Of a stretch of DNA of 64,000 nt, positions 41,151 to 51,112 are shown one piece after another. The translations under genes were made by a program, and so were the position numbers. The DNA lies in the NCBI RefSeq assembly GCF_001574435.1, contig NZ_LOCN01000023.1, positions 1-64,000 of the forward strand, given 5' to 3'. The notes under the pieces are model-generated. The model made no database searches, was not told the origin of the DNA, and saw only the letters and a list, made by a program, of their open reading frames with translations. Position 1 is the first letter of the stretch; the number at the start of each line of letters is the position of its first letter. Source of the DNA: Moritella sp. JT01. Its GTDB lineage: Bacteria; Pseudomonadota; Gammaproteobacteria; Enterobacterales; Moritellaceae.

Positions 41151-41807
41151 TTGTCAGAACATAGCATTATAATTCGTCAACTTAATCGCCAATCTTACAC
41201 AACTGTATTTGACGCGATGAAGTCGTTTACTGATAACAGAGACGACAACACAGAAGATGAACTTTGGTTTGTTGAGCACGACCCCGTGTTTACACAAGGT
41301 CAAGCTGGTAAAGCTGAACATATACTCGCCACTGGCGACATTCCTGTCGTCCAAGCCGATCGTGGTGGTCAAGTGACTTATCACGGCCCTGGTCAACAAG
41401 TGGTGTACTTCTTACTCGATATAAAACGTCGTAAACTTGGCGTTCGAGATCTTGTCAGCCATATTGAAAATGGTATTGTTGCCGCACTGGCTGAAGCAGG
41501 GATTGAAGCCTACCCTCGCGCAGATGCACCCGGTGTTTATGTTGCTGACAAAAAAGTTGCTTCATTAGGTTTAAGGATCAGAAAAGGCCGTTCATTCCAT
41601 GGATTAGCACTTAATGTAAACATGGACTTATCCCCTTTTTTGCGTATTAACCCTTGTGGTTATGCGGGTATGAAAATGACCCAAACAAGTGATCTCGGTG
41701 GTGCTACCAGCCTAGGTGAAATACAACCTAAGCTAGTCGAACACCTATGTTCCCTGCTAGAATACACCCAATTAACTTTCAAAGATGGATTAACAGAGCA
41801 TGAGTAA
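41151..41807 (+). CDS. lipB: Octanoyl-[ACP]:protein N-octanoyltransferase LipB
   Basis: Transfers octanoate from acyl carrier protein to lipoyl domains. Motifs [39 protein letters not shown] and [13 protein letters not shown] hold the conserved lysine and catalytic cysteine; 218 residues. The start is TTG at 41151 ([10 protein letters not shown]). The spacer before it is only 31 bases after the terminator, so its promoter may overlap it. It overlaps lipA by 8 bp. Confidence 0.96.
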   Translation: MSEHSIIIRQLNRQSYTTVFDAMKSFTDNRDDNTEDELWFVEHDPVFTQGQAGKAEHILATGDIPVVQADRGGQVTYHGPGQQVVYFLLDIKRRKLGVRDLVSHIENGIVAALAEAGIEAYPRADAPGVYVADKKVASLGLRIRKGRSFHGLALNVNMDLSPFLRINPCGYAGMKMTQTSDLGGATSLGEIQPKLVEHLCSLLEYTQLTFKDGLTEHE

Positions 41808-42765
41808 AACCGTTCGATTAGAGCCAGGCGTTAAACTTCGCGACGCAGATAAAATGGCTAAAATTCCAGTCAAAATTATTGCTACTGAGAATGATGAAAT
41901 CCTGCGTAAGCCATCGTGGCTGAAGATCCGCCTACCAAAAAGCTCTGCTCGTATCCAAGAAATTAAAGCTGTGATGCGTGAAAACAACCTGCATTCAGTT
42001 TGTGAAGAAGCATCTTGTCCAAACCTTACTGAGTGCTTTAACCACGGTACTGCGACCTTTATGATCATGGGTGCAATCTGCACTCGTCGCTGCCCATTCT
42101 GCGATGTTGCTCATGGTAAACCATTACCACTCGTTGCCGAAGAACCGCTTAAATTAGCGCAAACGATTGCCAAAATGAAGCTAAAATACGTGGTTATTAC
42201 CTCTGTAGATCGTGATGATTTACGTGATGGTGGCGCACAGCATTTTGTCGATTGTATCCGTGAAATCCGCTTACTGAATCCTGAAATAAAGATCGAAATT
42301 TTGGTTCCTGATTTCAAAGGCCGTATGGATAAAGCATTAGAAATCTTTAAAGATACCCCACCAGATGTATTTAACCACAACCTAGAAACAGCACCACAAC
42401 ATTATAAAATGGCGCGTCCAGGTTCTGATTATCAGTGGTCTTTACGTTTATTAAAACGCTTTAAAGAAATGCACCCGAACGTTCCAACTAAGTCAGGTCT
42501 TATGATGGGCTTGGGTGAAACCAACGAAGAGATTGAAGAAGTAATTAAAGATCTTGCTGAGAATGGCGTAACGATGCTGACACTAGGTCAATATTTACAA
42601 CCTAGCCGTCATCACTTGCCAGTGAAACGCTACGTTCACCCAGACGACTTTGATGCACTTGGTGTACTTGCAAAAGAAGTTGGCTTTGAGCATGCAGCTT
42701 GTGGCCCATTTGTACGTTCTTCATACCATGCAGACTTACAAGCACAAGGCAAAGAGGTTACTTAA
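41800..42765 (+). CDS. lipA: Lipoyl synthase LipA
   Basis: Radical-SAM enzyme inserting two sulfurs into octanoyl groups. The auxiliary cluster cysteines lie in [12 protein letters not shown] and the radical-SAM cluster in CTRRCPFC; the C-terminal RSSY motif (FVRSSYHAD) supplies the serine ligand. Length 321, normal. Start codon overlaps the end of lipB. Confidence 0.98.
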   Translation: MSKTVRLEPGVKLRDADKMAKIPVKIIATENDEILRKPSWLKIRLPKSSARIQEIKAVMRENNLHSVCEEASCPNLTECFNHGTATFMIMGAICTRRCPFCDVAHGKPLPLVAEEPLKLAQTIAKMKLKYVVITSVDRDDLRDGGAQHFVDCIREIRLLNPEIKIEILVPDFKGRMDKALEIFKDTPPDVFNHNLETAPQHYKMARPGSDYQWSLRLLKRFKEMHPNVPTKSGLMMGLGETNEEIEEVIKDLAENGVTMLTLGQYLQPSRHHLPVKRYVHPDDFDALGVLAKEVGFEHAACGPFVRSSYHADLQAQGKEVT

Positions 42766-42890
42766 CTTTTAAGCTCTGCTTTATCAAAGCTAACACGATA
42801 ATATATTTTCGCTGTTAGTTTTGATTTAGCCCTATCCATAGCAAGTCATTAAGCATCACGTCACAATTTAACTATCCAGCTATCTGAGCA

Positions 42891-43625
42891 CTATTTAGCA
42901 GGTTTTTTTTCATCGGTTTCAAAATAAGAACCTGGTGCTGTAAGTAACCGTTTCGTCGCATCAACAGGCATTTCTAAAATACCCTTAATTACCCCTTTTG
43001 CCGCCCCTTTCGAGGCGTTTTCACCAATCTTATCACTAGCTTCAACCAAGGCTTCAACACGTGTGAGCGTTGGTGGTATATCCACGCGAACTTTTTCAAT
43101 CTGAGTTAAAATTGGTGGAATTAATCCATTAATATCATCCACCCGTTTGTTCACCGCGTCCACGCGCCTCAAAATGGCAGGGATCCGTTTATCTATCGCA
43201 TTAACTTGCTGTAATACCGCGGGTAATTCAGCTCGTACAGCCGCCACTTCAGCTAGAATAGGAGGGACAGCTAAACGTATTGCTTCAAGCTCTTGCAACA
43301 TTGGTGGAATACTCACGCGAACAGATTCTACCTCCGTTAAAATAGCGGGTACACTGTCACGCACAGCAGCAACTTCGGTTAATATATTCGGAATGATTTG
43401 CGCATTTATCAATTCAACTTGTGCCACTATCGCCGGAATTTGCACAGAGATATCATCAATTTTCTGCAATATATTAGGCATAGCCTTACGTACTTCACTC
43501 ACCTCTTTGGTCAAGTTCAGTACCGCATACGAAAAATAACTTAAGCTCACGGCAATCAAAGCTGCAACTAAGACCGCTGATATATTCAACCGTGAAGCCG
43601 CTTTATCTACCGCTTTTTGAGCCAT
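42891..43625 (-). CDS. Membrane-anchored proline-periodic coiled-coil protein, uncharacterised
   Basis: I know no family for it. One transmembrane helix (about residues 15-37) is followed by a repeat region (about 44-192) whose unit resembles VRxxIPxILxEVxA. Prolines fall at residues 50, 64, 79, 93, 107, 121, 135, 149, 170 and 184, so spacings are 14 (two heptads), once 15 and once 21. Hydrophobic residues keep a heptad pattern, suggesting a kinked rod or bundle. The tail (about 200-244) has GAAKGVIKGILEMPVDATKR, resembling an amphipathic helix, then a charged end. A CTCC-type site upstream of ATG (GGAG on the minus strand) supports the start. It is monocistronic between lipA and proA. Confidence 0.8.
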   Translation of the reverse strand: MAQKAVDKAASRLNISAVLVAALIAVSLSYFSYAVLNLTKEVSEVRKAMPNILQKIDDISVQIPAIVAQVELINAQIIPNILTEVAAVRDSVPAILTEVESVRVSIPPMLQELEAIRLAVPPILAEVAAVRAELPAVLQQVNAIDKRIPAILRRVDAVNKRVDDINGLIPPILTQIEKVRVDIPPTLTRVEALVEASDKIGENASKGAAKGVIKGILEMPVDATKRLLTAPGSYFETDEKKPAK

Positions 43626-43661
43626 AAGCTCCTCCGTATTTCATTACCCGTAATATAAAAA

Positions 43662-43689
43662 AAGGCAGTCACACATAACGGACTGCCTT
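43662..43689 (-). terminator. Terminator of proBA
   Basis: A perfect 9-bp stem (43662-43670 with 43681-43689), followed on the minus strand by a seven-T run, 35 bp past the proA stop. Confidence 0.88.
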
Positions 43690-43723
43690 AGCACTTAATC
43701 AAATTAACAAAACACTGAAATGT

Positions 43724-44980
43724 TTATGGACGAATTAAGCCATCACCAATCGCAATCCATTTGTACGTTGTTAGTTCTTCTAAGCCCATAGGCCCACGAG
43801 CATGTAATTTTTGTGTTGATACTGCAACTTCGGCACCTAAACCAAACTGACTACCATCCGTAAATCGCGTACTTGCATTGACGTAAACAGCAGCAGAGTT
43901 AACGGCATTCAAAAAACGCGTCGCATTGGTTAAATTATCCGTTAAGATCGCGTCTGAATGCTCTGTCGAATGCTCACGGATATGTACAATCGCTTCTTCA
44001 ACATCATCAACAACTTTAACGCCCAAAATAAGCGCTAGCCATTCTTGATCAAAACAATCTGCTGTTGCTACATGCACGTTTTTCGCATTAACGTTTGATA
44101 ATGCAATATGTGCTTTTGGCTCTGCACGCAATTCCACTGCATTGCGCTCTAAACGCTCAGCTAATAATGGCAAGAAGCTACTGGCTATGTCTTTGTGCAC
44201 TAATACCGTATCTAATGCATTACAAGCAGAAGGACGTTGTACCTTGGCATTTTCAATGATCGCAAGCGCATCTTCAACATTCGCTGACGCATCAACAAAT
44301 GCATGACAAATACCCATGCCACCCGTAATAACAGGGATCGTACTTTGTTCTTGGCATAAACGGTGTAAACCTGGACCTCCACGTGGGATGATCATGTCGA
44401 CATATTTATCCATTTTCAATAAAGCGGTCACCAAATCACGATTCGGATCGGCAATCACTTGAATTGAATCTTTTGGTAATTGCGCTTTTTCTAACGCGGT
44501 TTGGATCACATTCACTAAAATCAAATTCGAATGAACGGTTTCTTTACCACCGCGTAAGATCGCAGCATTACCTGTTTTCAAGCTTAGTGCCGCAATATCA
44601 ATGGTCACATTCGGACGCGCTTCATAAATAACACCTATCACGCCTAATGGAATGCGACGTTTTGATAAACGTAGACCGTTTTCAAGTACTTTACCTTCAG
44701 ACTCTGCGCCAACTGGGTCAGGTAAGGCAATGACACCACGCACGTCAGCAATGATCGCAGCCAGTCTTGCTTCTGTTAATAATAGACGATCAAGTAACGC
44801 ATCGGTTAAGCCATTTTGCTTAGCTGCATCAATGTCTTTACTATTGGCAATTAAAATTTCGGCTTGATTATTTTCTAATTCACACGCGATGCATTCTAAT
44901 GCGTTATTCTTTTGTGCCGTGGTTAACGTTGCTAATTCATAACTCGCAAGTTTGGCTTTCTTTCCTAATTCTTGTAACAC
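43724..44980 (-). CDS. proA: Gamma-glutamyl phosphate reductase ProA
   Basis: Second enzyme of proline synthesis, reducing glutamyl-5-phosphate to glutamate semialdehyde with NADPH. The aldehyde-dehydrogenase-like fold has [22 protein letters not shown] and the catalytic-cysteine region [33 protein letters not shown] ends the domain. Length 418. It lies 10 bp after proB. Confidence 0.97.
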   Translation of the reverse strand: MLQELGKKAKLASYELATLTTAQKNNALECIACELENNQAEILIANSKDIDAAKQNGLTDALLDRLLLTEARLAAIIADVRGVIALPDPVGAESEGKVLENGLRLSKRRIPLGVIGVIYEARPNVTIDIAALSLKTGNAAILRGGKETVHSNLILVNVIQTALEKAQLPKDSIQVIADPNRDLVTALLKMDKYVDMIIPRGGPGLHRLCQEQSTIPVITGGMGICHAFVDASANVEDALAIIENAKVQRPSACNALDTVLVHKDIASSFLPLLAERLERNAVELRAEPKAHIALSNVNAKNVHVATADCFDQEWLALILGVKVVDDVEEAIVHIREHSTEHSDAILTDNLTNATRFLNAVNSAAVYVNASTRFTDGSQFGLGAEVAVSTQKLHARGPMGLEELTTYKWIAIGDGLIRP

Positions 44981-44990
44981 TGTATCTTCC

Positions 44991-46094
44991 TTAAAGTAAA
45001 ACTAAATCATCGCGATGTATGGCAACAGCACCGTAACCGTAACCTAATATGCTTTCAATATCACACGAATGACAACCCGCAATCGCAGTTAACTCATCGC
45101 TGGTATAGCGGCAGATCCCACGGCCGAGTAATTTGCCTTGTAATGTTTGCAGCTGAACAACATCGCCACGTTTAAATGTTGCTGACACTTCGGTAATGCC
45201 TTTCGGTAATAAGCTACTGCCTTTTTGTGTCACCGCACTTACCGCACCATCATCAATGATAATAACTCCCGATGGCGGAGGTCCGGCAAGAATCCATTGC
45301 TTACGACTTTCTAATGGGCTTGTATGCGAAGGAAATAAAGTGCCCACCCGTTTGCCTTCAGCAACACGCAACACCACATCTTCAGCAATACCAGCAGCAA
45401 TAACAACATCAATACCTGATCTGCAAGCAATTTCAGCAGCTTGTAACTTAGTGGCCATACCACCAGTGCCTAAACCGCCGACAGTACCGCCTGCTAACTG
45501 ACGTAATTCATCGTCGATAACATCAACAACTTCAATCAGCTTAGCATCGGGGTTATTACGGGGATCCGCCGTAAACAAGCCTTCTTGATCGGTTAACAGC
45601 ATTAGCGTATCCGCATTCGCTAAAATAGCTGCAAGTGCCGATAAATTATCATTATCACCCACTTTAATTTCCGCTGTAGCGACCGCATCATTTTCATTAA
45701 TAATCGGCACAATACGATTATCTAATAATGCCCGCATAGTATCGCGTGCATTTAAAAATCGTTCACGATCATCCAGATCTGCACGTGTTAGCAGCATCTG
45801 GCCGACATTTAAACCGTAGATATTAAACAGGCTTTGCCAAATAAAAATAAGCTGACTTTGACCTACAGCGGCCAACATCTGCTTATTTGCCATGGTGGGG
45901 GCCAATTCAGGAGCACCTAAATGTTCACGTCCGGCAGCAATTGCTCCTGACGTTACAACAATAATATCATGCCCTTGTTTGTACAATTTCGCACATTGAC
46001 GAACCAGCTCAACCATGTGTGCACGATCTATTTTCGCCGTGCCACTGGTTAATACACTGGTTCCTAATTTCACCACGATGGTTTTCTTAGCCAT
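44991..46094 (-). CDS. proB: Glutamate 5-kinase ProB
   Basis: First, feedback-controlled enzyme of proline synthesis. The amino acid kinase domain (about 1-255) shows [24 protein letters not shown] and INENDAVAT; a C-terminal PUA domain (about 278-360) follows, as in the enteric enzyme. Length 367. First gene of proBA. Confidence 0.97.
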   Translation of the reverse strand: MAKKTIVVKLGTSVLTSGTAKIDRAHMVELVRQCAKLYKQGHDIIVVTSGAIAAGREHLGAPELAPTMANKQMLAAVGQSQLIFIWQSLFNIYGLNVGQMLLTRADLDDRERFLNARDTMRALLDNRIVPIINENDAVATAEIKVGDNDNLSALAAILANADTLMLLTDQEGLFTADPRNNPDAKLIEVVDVIDDELRQLAGGTVGGLGTGGMATKLQAAEIACRSGIDVVIAAGIAEDVVLRVAEGKRVGTLFPSHTSPLESRKQWILAGPPPSGVIIIDDGAVSAVTQKGSSLLPKGITEVSATFKRGDVVQLQTLQGKLLGRGICRYTSDELTAIAGCHSCDIESILGYGYGAVAIHRDDLVLL

Positions 46095-46280
46095 TTAACT
46101 CATTCTCGTTACTAACTTAACAAGTATTTTGACCTGAGAACCGAATTTATACAATAGGGAAAGCTTGATAGGCGGGGAAAGTACAGCGAAATACGGTACT
46201 TTTATCAGATCCAACGTGGCATTTATTATCAAACAGAAGGATCCAATGCGATTAGCAACAATAAAGATCGAAACAACCAG

Positions 46281-46691
46281 TTAGGCAGCTGACAAAATCA
46301 GGGTCTTAGCCAAAATTAACGAAGGTTTTAAACTCAAGGTTAATTGATCGGTTAAACAAACAGATAATTTTTCATAGAATTGATTTAGCGACTGAGTAAC
46401 GTCATGCTGATAAGAGTCAGGTATCGGCGCTGCAATCCACTCACCCAGTTTGTTATAGACACCAAATTGATAATGATATTCAAACGTATCACTAACTAAC
46501 TCCATCTCTAGCCACCATCCATAAAATTCACGAAATTCAGGTTCAATCTCTGCATCAATACAAATGCTAAAACAATCAAAATAAAAAGAGGTGGGCTGGC
46601 AGTGATGTTCTCTTAAATAAGGACCAAGTGCATTTAAAATACGAATACGTTTACGGAAATAGATCAGATCGGGGTCATTCAGTATTGGCAT
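46281..46691 (-). CDS. crl: Sigma-S-assisting factor Crl
   Basis: Small activator that helps sigma-S bind core RNA polymerase. The 136-residue protein matches Crl by pattern: an N-terminal LNALGPYLREHHC (compare ALGPYIREGKC in E. coli), then FDCFSICID, EFREFYGWWLEMEL, FEYHYQFGVYNKLGEW and SLNQFYEKLSVCL. Its place between proB and gpt repeats the enteric neighbourhood (proBA, phoE, crl, gpt), which strengthens the call. It implies that this organism has RpoS. Confidence 0.87.
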   Translation of the reverse strand: MPILNDPDLIYFRKRIRILNALGPYLREHHCQPTSFYFDCFSICIDAEIEPEFREFYGWWLEMELVSDTFEYHYQFGVYNKLGEWIAAPIPDSYQHDVTQSLNQFYEKLSVCLTDQLTLSLKPSLILAKTLILSAA

Positions 46692-46917
46692 AATGATTAT
46701 CTCTTATTTGCTTATCGTGATGAATTAAGAGCGATAAAGGAGTCTCTTTAAATGTCAGGAAGAACTGTTAAGCATAGCTAATAATCAATAGCGGTCAAAT
46801 TATAAAACCAAAATTTAGGTGATTTTAAGAATATAATTCTAATAAATGGCAGCGTCGTGATTTACAACGCTGTTTAATAACGAGAATACAGACTGACGTA
46901 TATTCTAGGTAGTTTAA

Positions 46918-47379
46918 TTAATCTTGTTTGCAGATTGGTTCTACAAATTCAATCGCCATATCCCAAGGTAACTCAATCCAAGTATCCTGGCTAATAGCAG
47001 TAACAAAGTCATCCACTAAATGCTCACCAAGTGGTTTCGCATAAACAGTCACGAATTTAGCTTTAGGGTACATTTTACGAATTGTTTTCGCTGTTTCACC
47101 GCTATCAACTAAATCATCAATGATAATAAAACCTTCACCATCACCTGGTGCAGATTTTAATACTGTCATATCACGCTGATGATCGTGGTCATAACTTGAA
47201 ATACATACAGTATCAACATGACGTAAGTCTAATTCACGCGCAAGAATAGCTGAAGGCACTAAACCACCACGACTAACCGCAATAATACCTTTCCACTGTG
47301 TTGCAGGAAGCAGCTTACGAGCAAGTTTACGCGTATCACGCTGTAAATCATCCCAAGATACTATAAATTTATCACTCAT
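46918..47379 (-). CDS. gpt: Xanthine-guanine phosphoribosyltransferase Gpt
   Basis: Purine salvage enzyme making GMP and XMP, peripheral at the inner membrane. The 153-residue protein has [16 protein letters not shown] and the PRPP motif [16 protein letters not shown], and begins [19 protein letters not shown] as in E. coli Gpt. A weak hairpin with CAGCGT/ACGCTG arms lies about 45-60 bp past the stop. It is divergent from pepD. Confidence 0.96.
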   Translation of the reverse strand: MSDKFIVSWDDLQRDTRKLARKLLPATQWKGIIAVSRGGLVPSAILARELDLRHVDTVCISSYDHDHQRDMTVLKSAPGDGEGFIIIDDLVDSGETAKTIRKMYPKAKFVTVYAKPLGEHLVDDFVTAISQDTWIELPWDMAIEFVEPICKQD

Positions 47380-47704
47380 TTAACCAACCTCTATATACAC
47401 TTAGCGAACGAACTAACGTGTAGCTATATAAAATCATCAACGAAGGGTTTATGTACAAAAAAGCCCTGATTTGTACACTCAATTTGCAACCCGTAAAGAT
47501 ACCAGTACTTGACCCGCAGGACAAGTTACCAGCTGAGAATTACCTCTTATTGAGCATGATAAAACGACAACTTGTTTACGCTATCGCAGAACAACAGATT
47601 AACACAGCGCATTAGGAATATTCCTCTTTACTATCTCAATAAACTGGAACATCCTTTGTATCATGCTAAATATAATGATTAATTCCAATTAAGGAGCTAC
47701 CCAA
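47380..47704. other. 325-bp divergent spacer between gpt and pepD
   Basis: Two items stand out: an inverted repeat with 8-base arms TGTACAAA/TTTGTACA (47452-47459 and 47470-47477) about 73 bp upstream of gpt, and a perfect TATAAT before pepD. Otherwise no coding or RNA signal. Confidence 0.5.
47671..47676 (+). promoter_or_regulatory. Probable -10 element of pepD
   Basis: A perfect TATAAT lies 28 bp before the pepD start. No convincing -35 is present at 16-18 bp. The AAGGAG ribosome-binding site follows within the short leader. Confidence 0.45.
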
Positions 47705-49162
47705 GTGGCAAATTTAAGTAATTTAGAACCGCAAATTGTCTGGAATATTTTTGAGCAGATGTGTGCCAACCCGCGTCCTTCAAAGCATGAAGAAAAAGTA
47801 TCTGCATGGATCCAACAATTAGCGAAAGATCATAATATTGAGTGTAAAGAAGATAAAGTAGGTAACCTTATCCTACGTAAAGCGGCTACCGCAGGTATGG
47901 AAGACCGTAAAGGCGTCGTATTACAAGCCCACATGGACATGGTTCCACAAAAAAATTCTGACTCTGAGCATAACTTTATTACTGACCCTATCGACGCTTA
48001 TGTTGACGGCGAATGGGTGACAGCCCGTGGTACAACATTAGGCGCTGATAATGGGATTGGTCTAGCAGCAAGTCTTGCTGTTATCTGTTCAAACGATATT
48101 GAACATGGTCCTCTCGAAGTGCTCGTGACGATCGACGAAGAGGCTGGCATGACAGGTGCATTTGGTCTTGAAGCAGGCTGGTTAGAAGGTGAGATCCTAC
48201 TAAACACAGATTCAGAAGACGAAGGCGAAGTTTACATGGGTTGTGCTGGCGGCATCGATACAACAGTGTCTTTCCCTATCGAACGTGAAAACACTCCGAC
48301 GGATCACCAAACATTTGAAGTATCTATTTCTGGCCTAAGAGGCGGTCACTCAGGTGTTGATATTCACCTTGGTCGCGGTAACGCCAACAAATTACTGGCT
48401 CGTCTTTTAAAAGAAGCGGGACGCGATATGGGGGTTCGCCTTGTTGAGATTAACGGCGGTTCACTACGTAACGCAATTCCACGTGAAGCTTTTGCAGTTA
48501 TTACTGTTGCGCCAGCACAACGAGAAGAGTTTAAAGCGTGTTTAGAATTCTTTGCTAAAACAGTTAAAAAAGAGCTTACAGCAACAGAACCTAATTTCTC
48601 AATCTCACTGTTCCCAGTTCCAAATGAACCAACAGTGATGACTCAAGATTGCCAGACTCGCCTTATTACTGCACTTAACGGTGTATTCAATGGTGTACTG
48701 CGCATGAGTGATGAGATTGAAGGAGTCGTTGAAACATCATCTAACCTTGGTGTAATTCAATCACGCGGTAAAACAGTACATATTCAATGCTTGATCCGTT
48801 CTTTAGCTGACTCTTGCCGTCTTGATGCACAAGAAATGATCGCATCAGTATTTGAACTTGCGGGTGCCGACGTGAAATTTGACGGTGCTTACCCAGGTTG
48901 GAAACCAGATACTAGTTCACCAGTGATGCAGATCATGCGCGACGTATATGAAAAAGAGTTTGGTTCTGTACCAAAAATCATGGTTATCCATGCAGGTCTA
49001 GAATGTGGTTTATTCAAGACTTCATACCCAACGATGGACATGGCGTCATTTGGTCCAACGATCTGTTTCCCACATTCTCCAGATGAGAAAGTGAACATAG
49101 AAACAGTGGGCATGTTCTGGAAATACCTACTTGCGATCTTAAAAGCGATCCCAGCTAAGTAA
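47705..49162 (+). CDS. pepD: Aminoacyl-histidine dipeptidase PepD
   Basis: Zinc metallodipeptidase (M20 family, peptidase D) that cleaves Xaa-His and other dipeptides. Motifs are LQAHMDMVPQK, TTLGADNGIGLA, TIDEEAGMTGA, GLRGGHSGVDIH and a C-terminal GPTICFPHSPDEKVNIE with the last metal-binding histidine. Length 485. Start is GTG with AAGGAG eight bases before it; downstream is a clear terminator. Confidence 0.96.
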   Translation: MANLSNLEPQIVWNIFEQMCANPRPSKHEEKVSAWIQQLAKDHNIECKEDKVGNLILRKAATAGMEDRKGVVLQAHMDMVPQKNSDSEHNFITDPIDAYVDGEWVTARGTTLGADNGIGLAASLAVICSNDIEHGPLEVLVTIDEEAGMTGAFGLEAGWLEGEILLNTDSEDEGEVYMGCAGGIDTTVSFPIERENTPTDHQTFEVSISGLRGGHSGVDIHLGRGNANKLLARLLKEAGRDMGVRLVEINGGSLRNAIPREAFAVITVAPAQREEFKACLEFFAKTVKKELTATEPNFSISLFPVPNEPTVMTQDCQTRLITALNGVFNGVLRMSDEIEGVVETSSNLGVIQSRGKTVHIQCLIRSLADSCRLDAQEMIASVFELAGADVKFDGAYPGWKPDTSSPVMQIMRDVYEKEFGSVPKIMVIHAGLECGLFKTSYPTMDMASFGPTICFPHSPDEKVNIETVGMFWKYLLAILKAIPAK

Positions 49163-49219
49163 GCTAAAACACGCTATATCGATTAACTCATTTACTTTGA
49201 GTCTTCGAACCGTTATCAC

Positions 49220-49247
49220 AAAGCCAAGTCTCGCACTTGGCTTTTTT
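49220..49247 (+). terminator. Intrinsic terminator of pepD
   Basis: Stem 49221-49229 with 49235-49243 (one more A-T pair outside), 5-base loop and a six-T run, 58 bp past the pepD stop. Confidence 0.9.
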
Positions 49248-49312
49248 GTAGCTCACATACTAATATAACTTCAATATCATCTTCTTACAAAGTCCATTAA
49301 CGGTGTACGCCT

Positions 49313-49753
49313 ATGAATGAGATCCTCGAACTACAGACCAATCAAGTTTCTTTTATCAGTGGCTTAATGGCGGGTTTTTCTTTATCCATCGCCGCCCAGA
49401 TCGTACGTAGCCACCGAAAAAGCATCTATAGTACCATCACCCTACTTATGTTTACCCTGACCTCCTTGTTATTTGTTGTCGCATTGTATATCGACGTGCG
49501 TTTAAGTATTGAAGTCGCGACCATTACTGCCTTTTCGGCTCCTGTATTAGAACAAATTAGTCAAGTTCGTGCTATCGGCACCACCTCTGCAAGCATTGCA
49601 CTGTTTCTATTTATTATCGCTATCGGCATGCTGACCTGGCTACAAGGTAAAGTCGCTGGAATATGCGGTACACTGCTTGCTTTCATTACAATGATGTTAG
49701 TGGTCATTGCGAAATACAAAATTGATACAATAGCCCAATTACTTCACAACTAA
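49313..49753 (+). CDS. Uncharacterised four-helix membrane protein
   Basis: A 146-residue inner-membrane protein I do not recognise. Hydrophobic helices lie at about residues 13-31, 38-60, 92-110 and 114-136, with a basic cytoplasmic loop RSHRKS after the first. No motif suggests a substrate. It stands alone between pepD and the LEA-like gene; the start follows a weak site. Confidence 0.7.
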   Translation: MNEILELQTNQVSFISGLMAGFSLSIAAQIVRSHRKSIYSTITLLMFTLTSLLFVVALYIDVRLSIEVATITAFSAPVLEQISQVRAIGTTSASIALFLFIIAIGMLTWLQGKVAGICGTLLAFITMMLVVIAKYKIDTIAQLLHN

Positions 49754-49882
49754 TGTGTACTTCACAAGTAATTGATACTACATATAACCGTTACTGCATG
49801 TATACCGATTGAGGGATGACGCAGCTAGGCAATATTTGCTACAATTTAGTTATGTAATCGATCCTATTGAAAGAATAAGCGA

Positions 49883-50290
49883 GTGATGATGAAAAAAATA
49901 CCCATTTTAATAATCAGCCTAGCAAGTTGCTTTTCGACATTCGCAGTTCAAGCAAATAGCGCAGGTGACGCATGGGATGCCTCTAAAGAAGCCATGGGAG
50001 AAGCATGGGATAAAACCAGAGAAGCAACCAATAAAGCAATGGAAGCCGCGAAAAGTAAAACGGAAGAGCTATTAGAGAATAGTGCGGATAACAGCGATGA
50101 GTGGTTCGAATCCTTAAAACAAGGTGCAGAGTCAGGCTGGGATAAAACCAAGCAAAAAATAGAAGAGTTGCAAAAAGAATTAGATGAAGCCAAAAAATCA
50201 GCATCAAAAGAAGACGAAGAAAAAGAGACACAATCAACACCAGAAGCAGCGCCGGTTGATAACGCAACGCCTGAATGGCAAAAAGCTTAG
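49883..50290 (+). CDS. Exported LEA-like 11-mer repeat protein, uncharacterised
   Basis: A 135-residue protein with a signal peptide ending near FAVQANSA, so periplasmic. The mature part is highly charged and helical. Residues about 29-61 form three 11-residue units (DAWDASKEAMG, EAWDKTREATN, KAMEAAKSKTE) like the 11-mers of group 3 LEA and some envelope proteins; a second AWD-like segment (GWDKTKQKIEE) follows. The C-terminus is disordered (Glu/Ser/Pro/Ala). Function is unknown; protection of the envelope under stress is speculation. Confidence 0.75.
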   Translation: MMMKKIPILIISLASCFSTFAVQANSAGDAWDASKEAMGEAWDKTREATNKAMEAAKSKTEELLENSADNSDEWFESLKQGAESGWDKTKQKIEELQKELDEAKKSASKEDEEKETQSTPEAAPVDNATPEWQKA

Positions 50291-50312
50291 TTCAAATGAA
50301 TCAGAACTAAGC
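50285..50312 (-). terminator. Terminator of cysJIH overlapping the LEA-like gene end
   Basis: A perfect 9-bp stem (50285-50293 with 50304-50312), followed on the minus strand by TTTTTGCC. It lies 38 bp past the cysH stop and its left arm includes the stop codon of the convergent LEA-like gene. Confidence 0.8.
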
Positions 50313-50350
50313 CTCATTAACAACCAAGCGATATCAGTGGTAGCTTGAAC

Positions 50351-51112
50351 TTAAATTCCGCTGCCAGCCACTTCATCATTTTCTTCATGTAGACCACACT
50401 CACGCTTCAAACCAAAGAAGCGTGTTTCTTCTTCCGTCATCCCAGGTCGCAGTGGTTGTGACGTATGCACATCACCGACCGAAACATAATTCTGTTCCCA
50501 CAACGGATGATAATTCAACCCGTTATTTTTCAGATAATAATGAATTTCTTTATTGGTCCAATCAATAATAGGCAAAAATTTAAAACAGCCATTTTGAATA
50601 GACAATACCGGTAATGCTTCACGACTTGATGACTGACTACGACGTAATCCAGAAAACCACACTTGTGCACCTAACTCTTTAAGTGCGCGCTTCATTGGTT
50701 CTACTTTATTAAGCACGTTATATTGCGTGATCCCTTCAACACCCTGTTCCCATAACTTACCATAACGCGACTCCTGCCAAGCAGGTGATTGTGGCGCAGT
50801 ATATATTTGTAAATTAAGGCTTAGCTGTTGAGTTAACTCATCAATAAACTGATAGGTCTCAGGAAATAAATACCCTGTATCGGTTAAAATAACCGGAATA
50901 TCAGACTTAAACTGCGTTAATAAATGTAAACACACGGCCGCTTGAATGCCGAAGCTCGATGACAATACTAATTTGTCACCCAACTCAGTGACAGCCCAAT
51001 CGACACGTTGTTCTGCGGTCATCTCCTCTAGCTGAGCATTAACCACAGCCAAAGCTGATTTCTGGCTCGCCTTATCTAACGTTAATAATTCATCTAGGTT
51101 CAATTTAGCCAT
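50351..51112 (-). CDS. cysH: Phosphoadenylyl-sulfate reductase CysH
   Basis: Reduces PAPS to sulfite with thioredoxin. The 253-residue protein has [39 protein letters not shown] and the catalytic motif KRECGLHEE near the C-terminus. The extra cysteine pairs of the Fe-S (APS-reducing) type are absent, so it uses PAPS, in agreement with cysC in the other operon. It overlaps cysI by 8 bp. Confidence 0.97.
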   Translation of the reverse strand: MAKLNLDELLTLDKASQKSALAVVNAQLEEMTAEQRVDWAVTELGDKLVLSSSFGIQAAVCLHLLTQFKSDIPVILTDTGYLFPETYQFIDELTQQLSLNLQIYTAPQSPAWQESRYGKLWEQGVEGITQYNVLNKVEPMKRALKELGAQVWFSGLRRSQSSSREALPVLSIQNGCFKFLPIIDWTNKEIHYYLKNNGLNYHPLWEQNYVSVGDVHTSQPLRPGMTEEETRFFGLKRECGLHEENDEVAGSGI

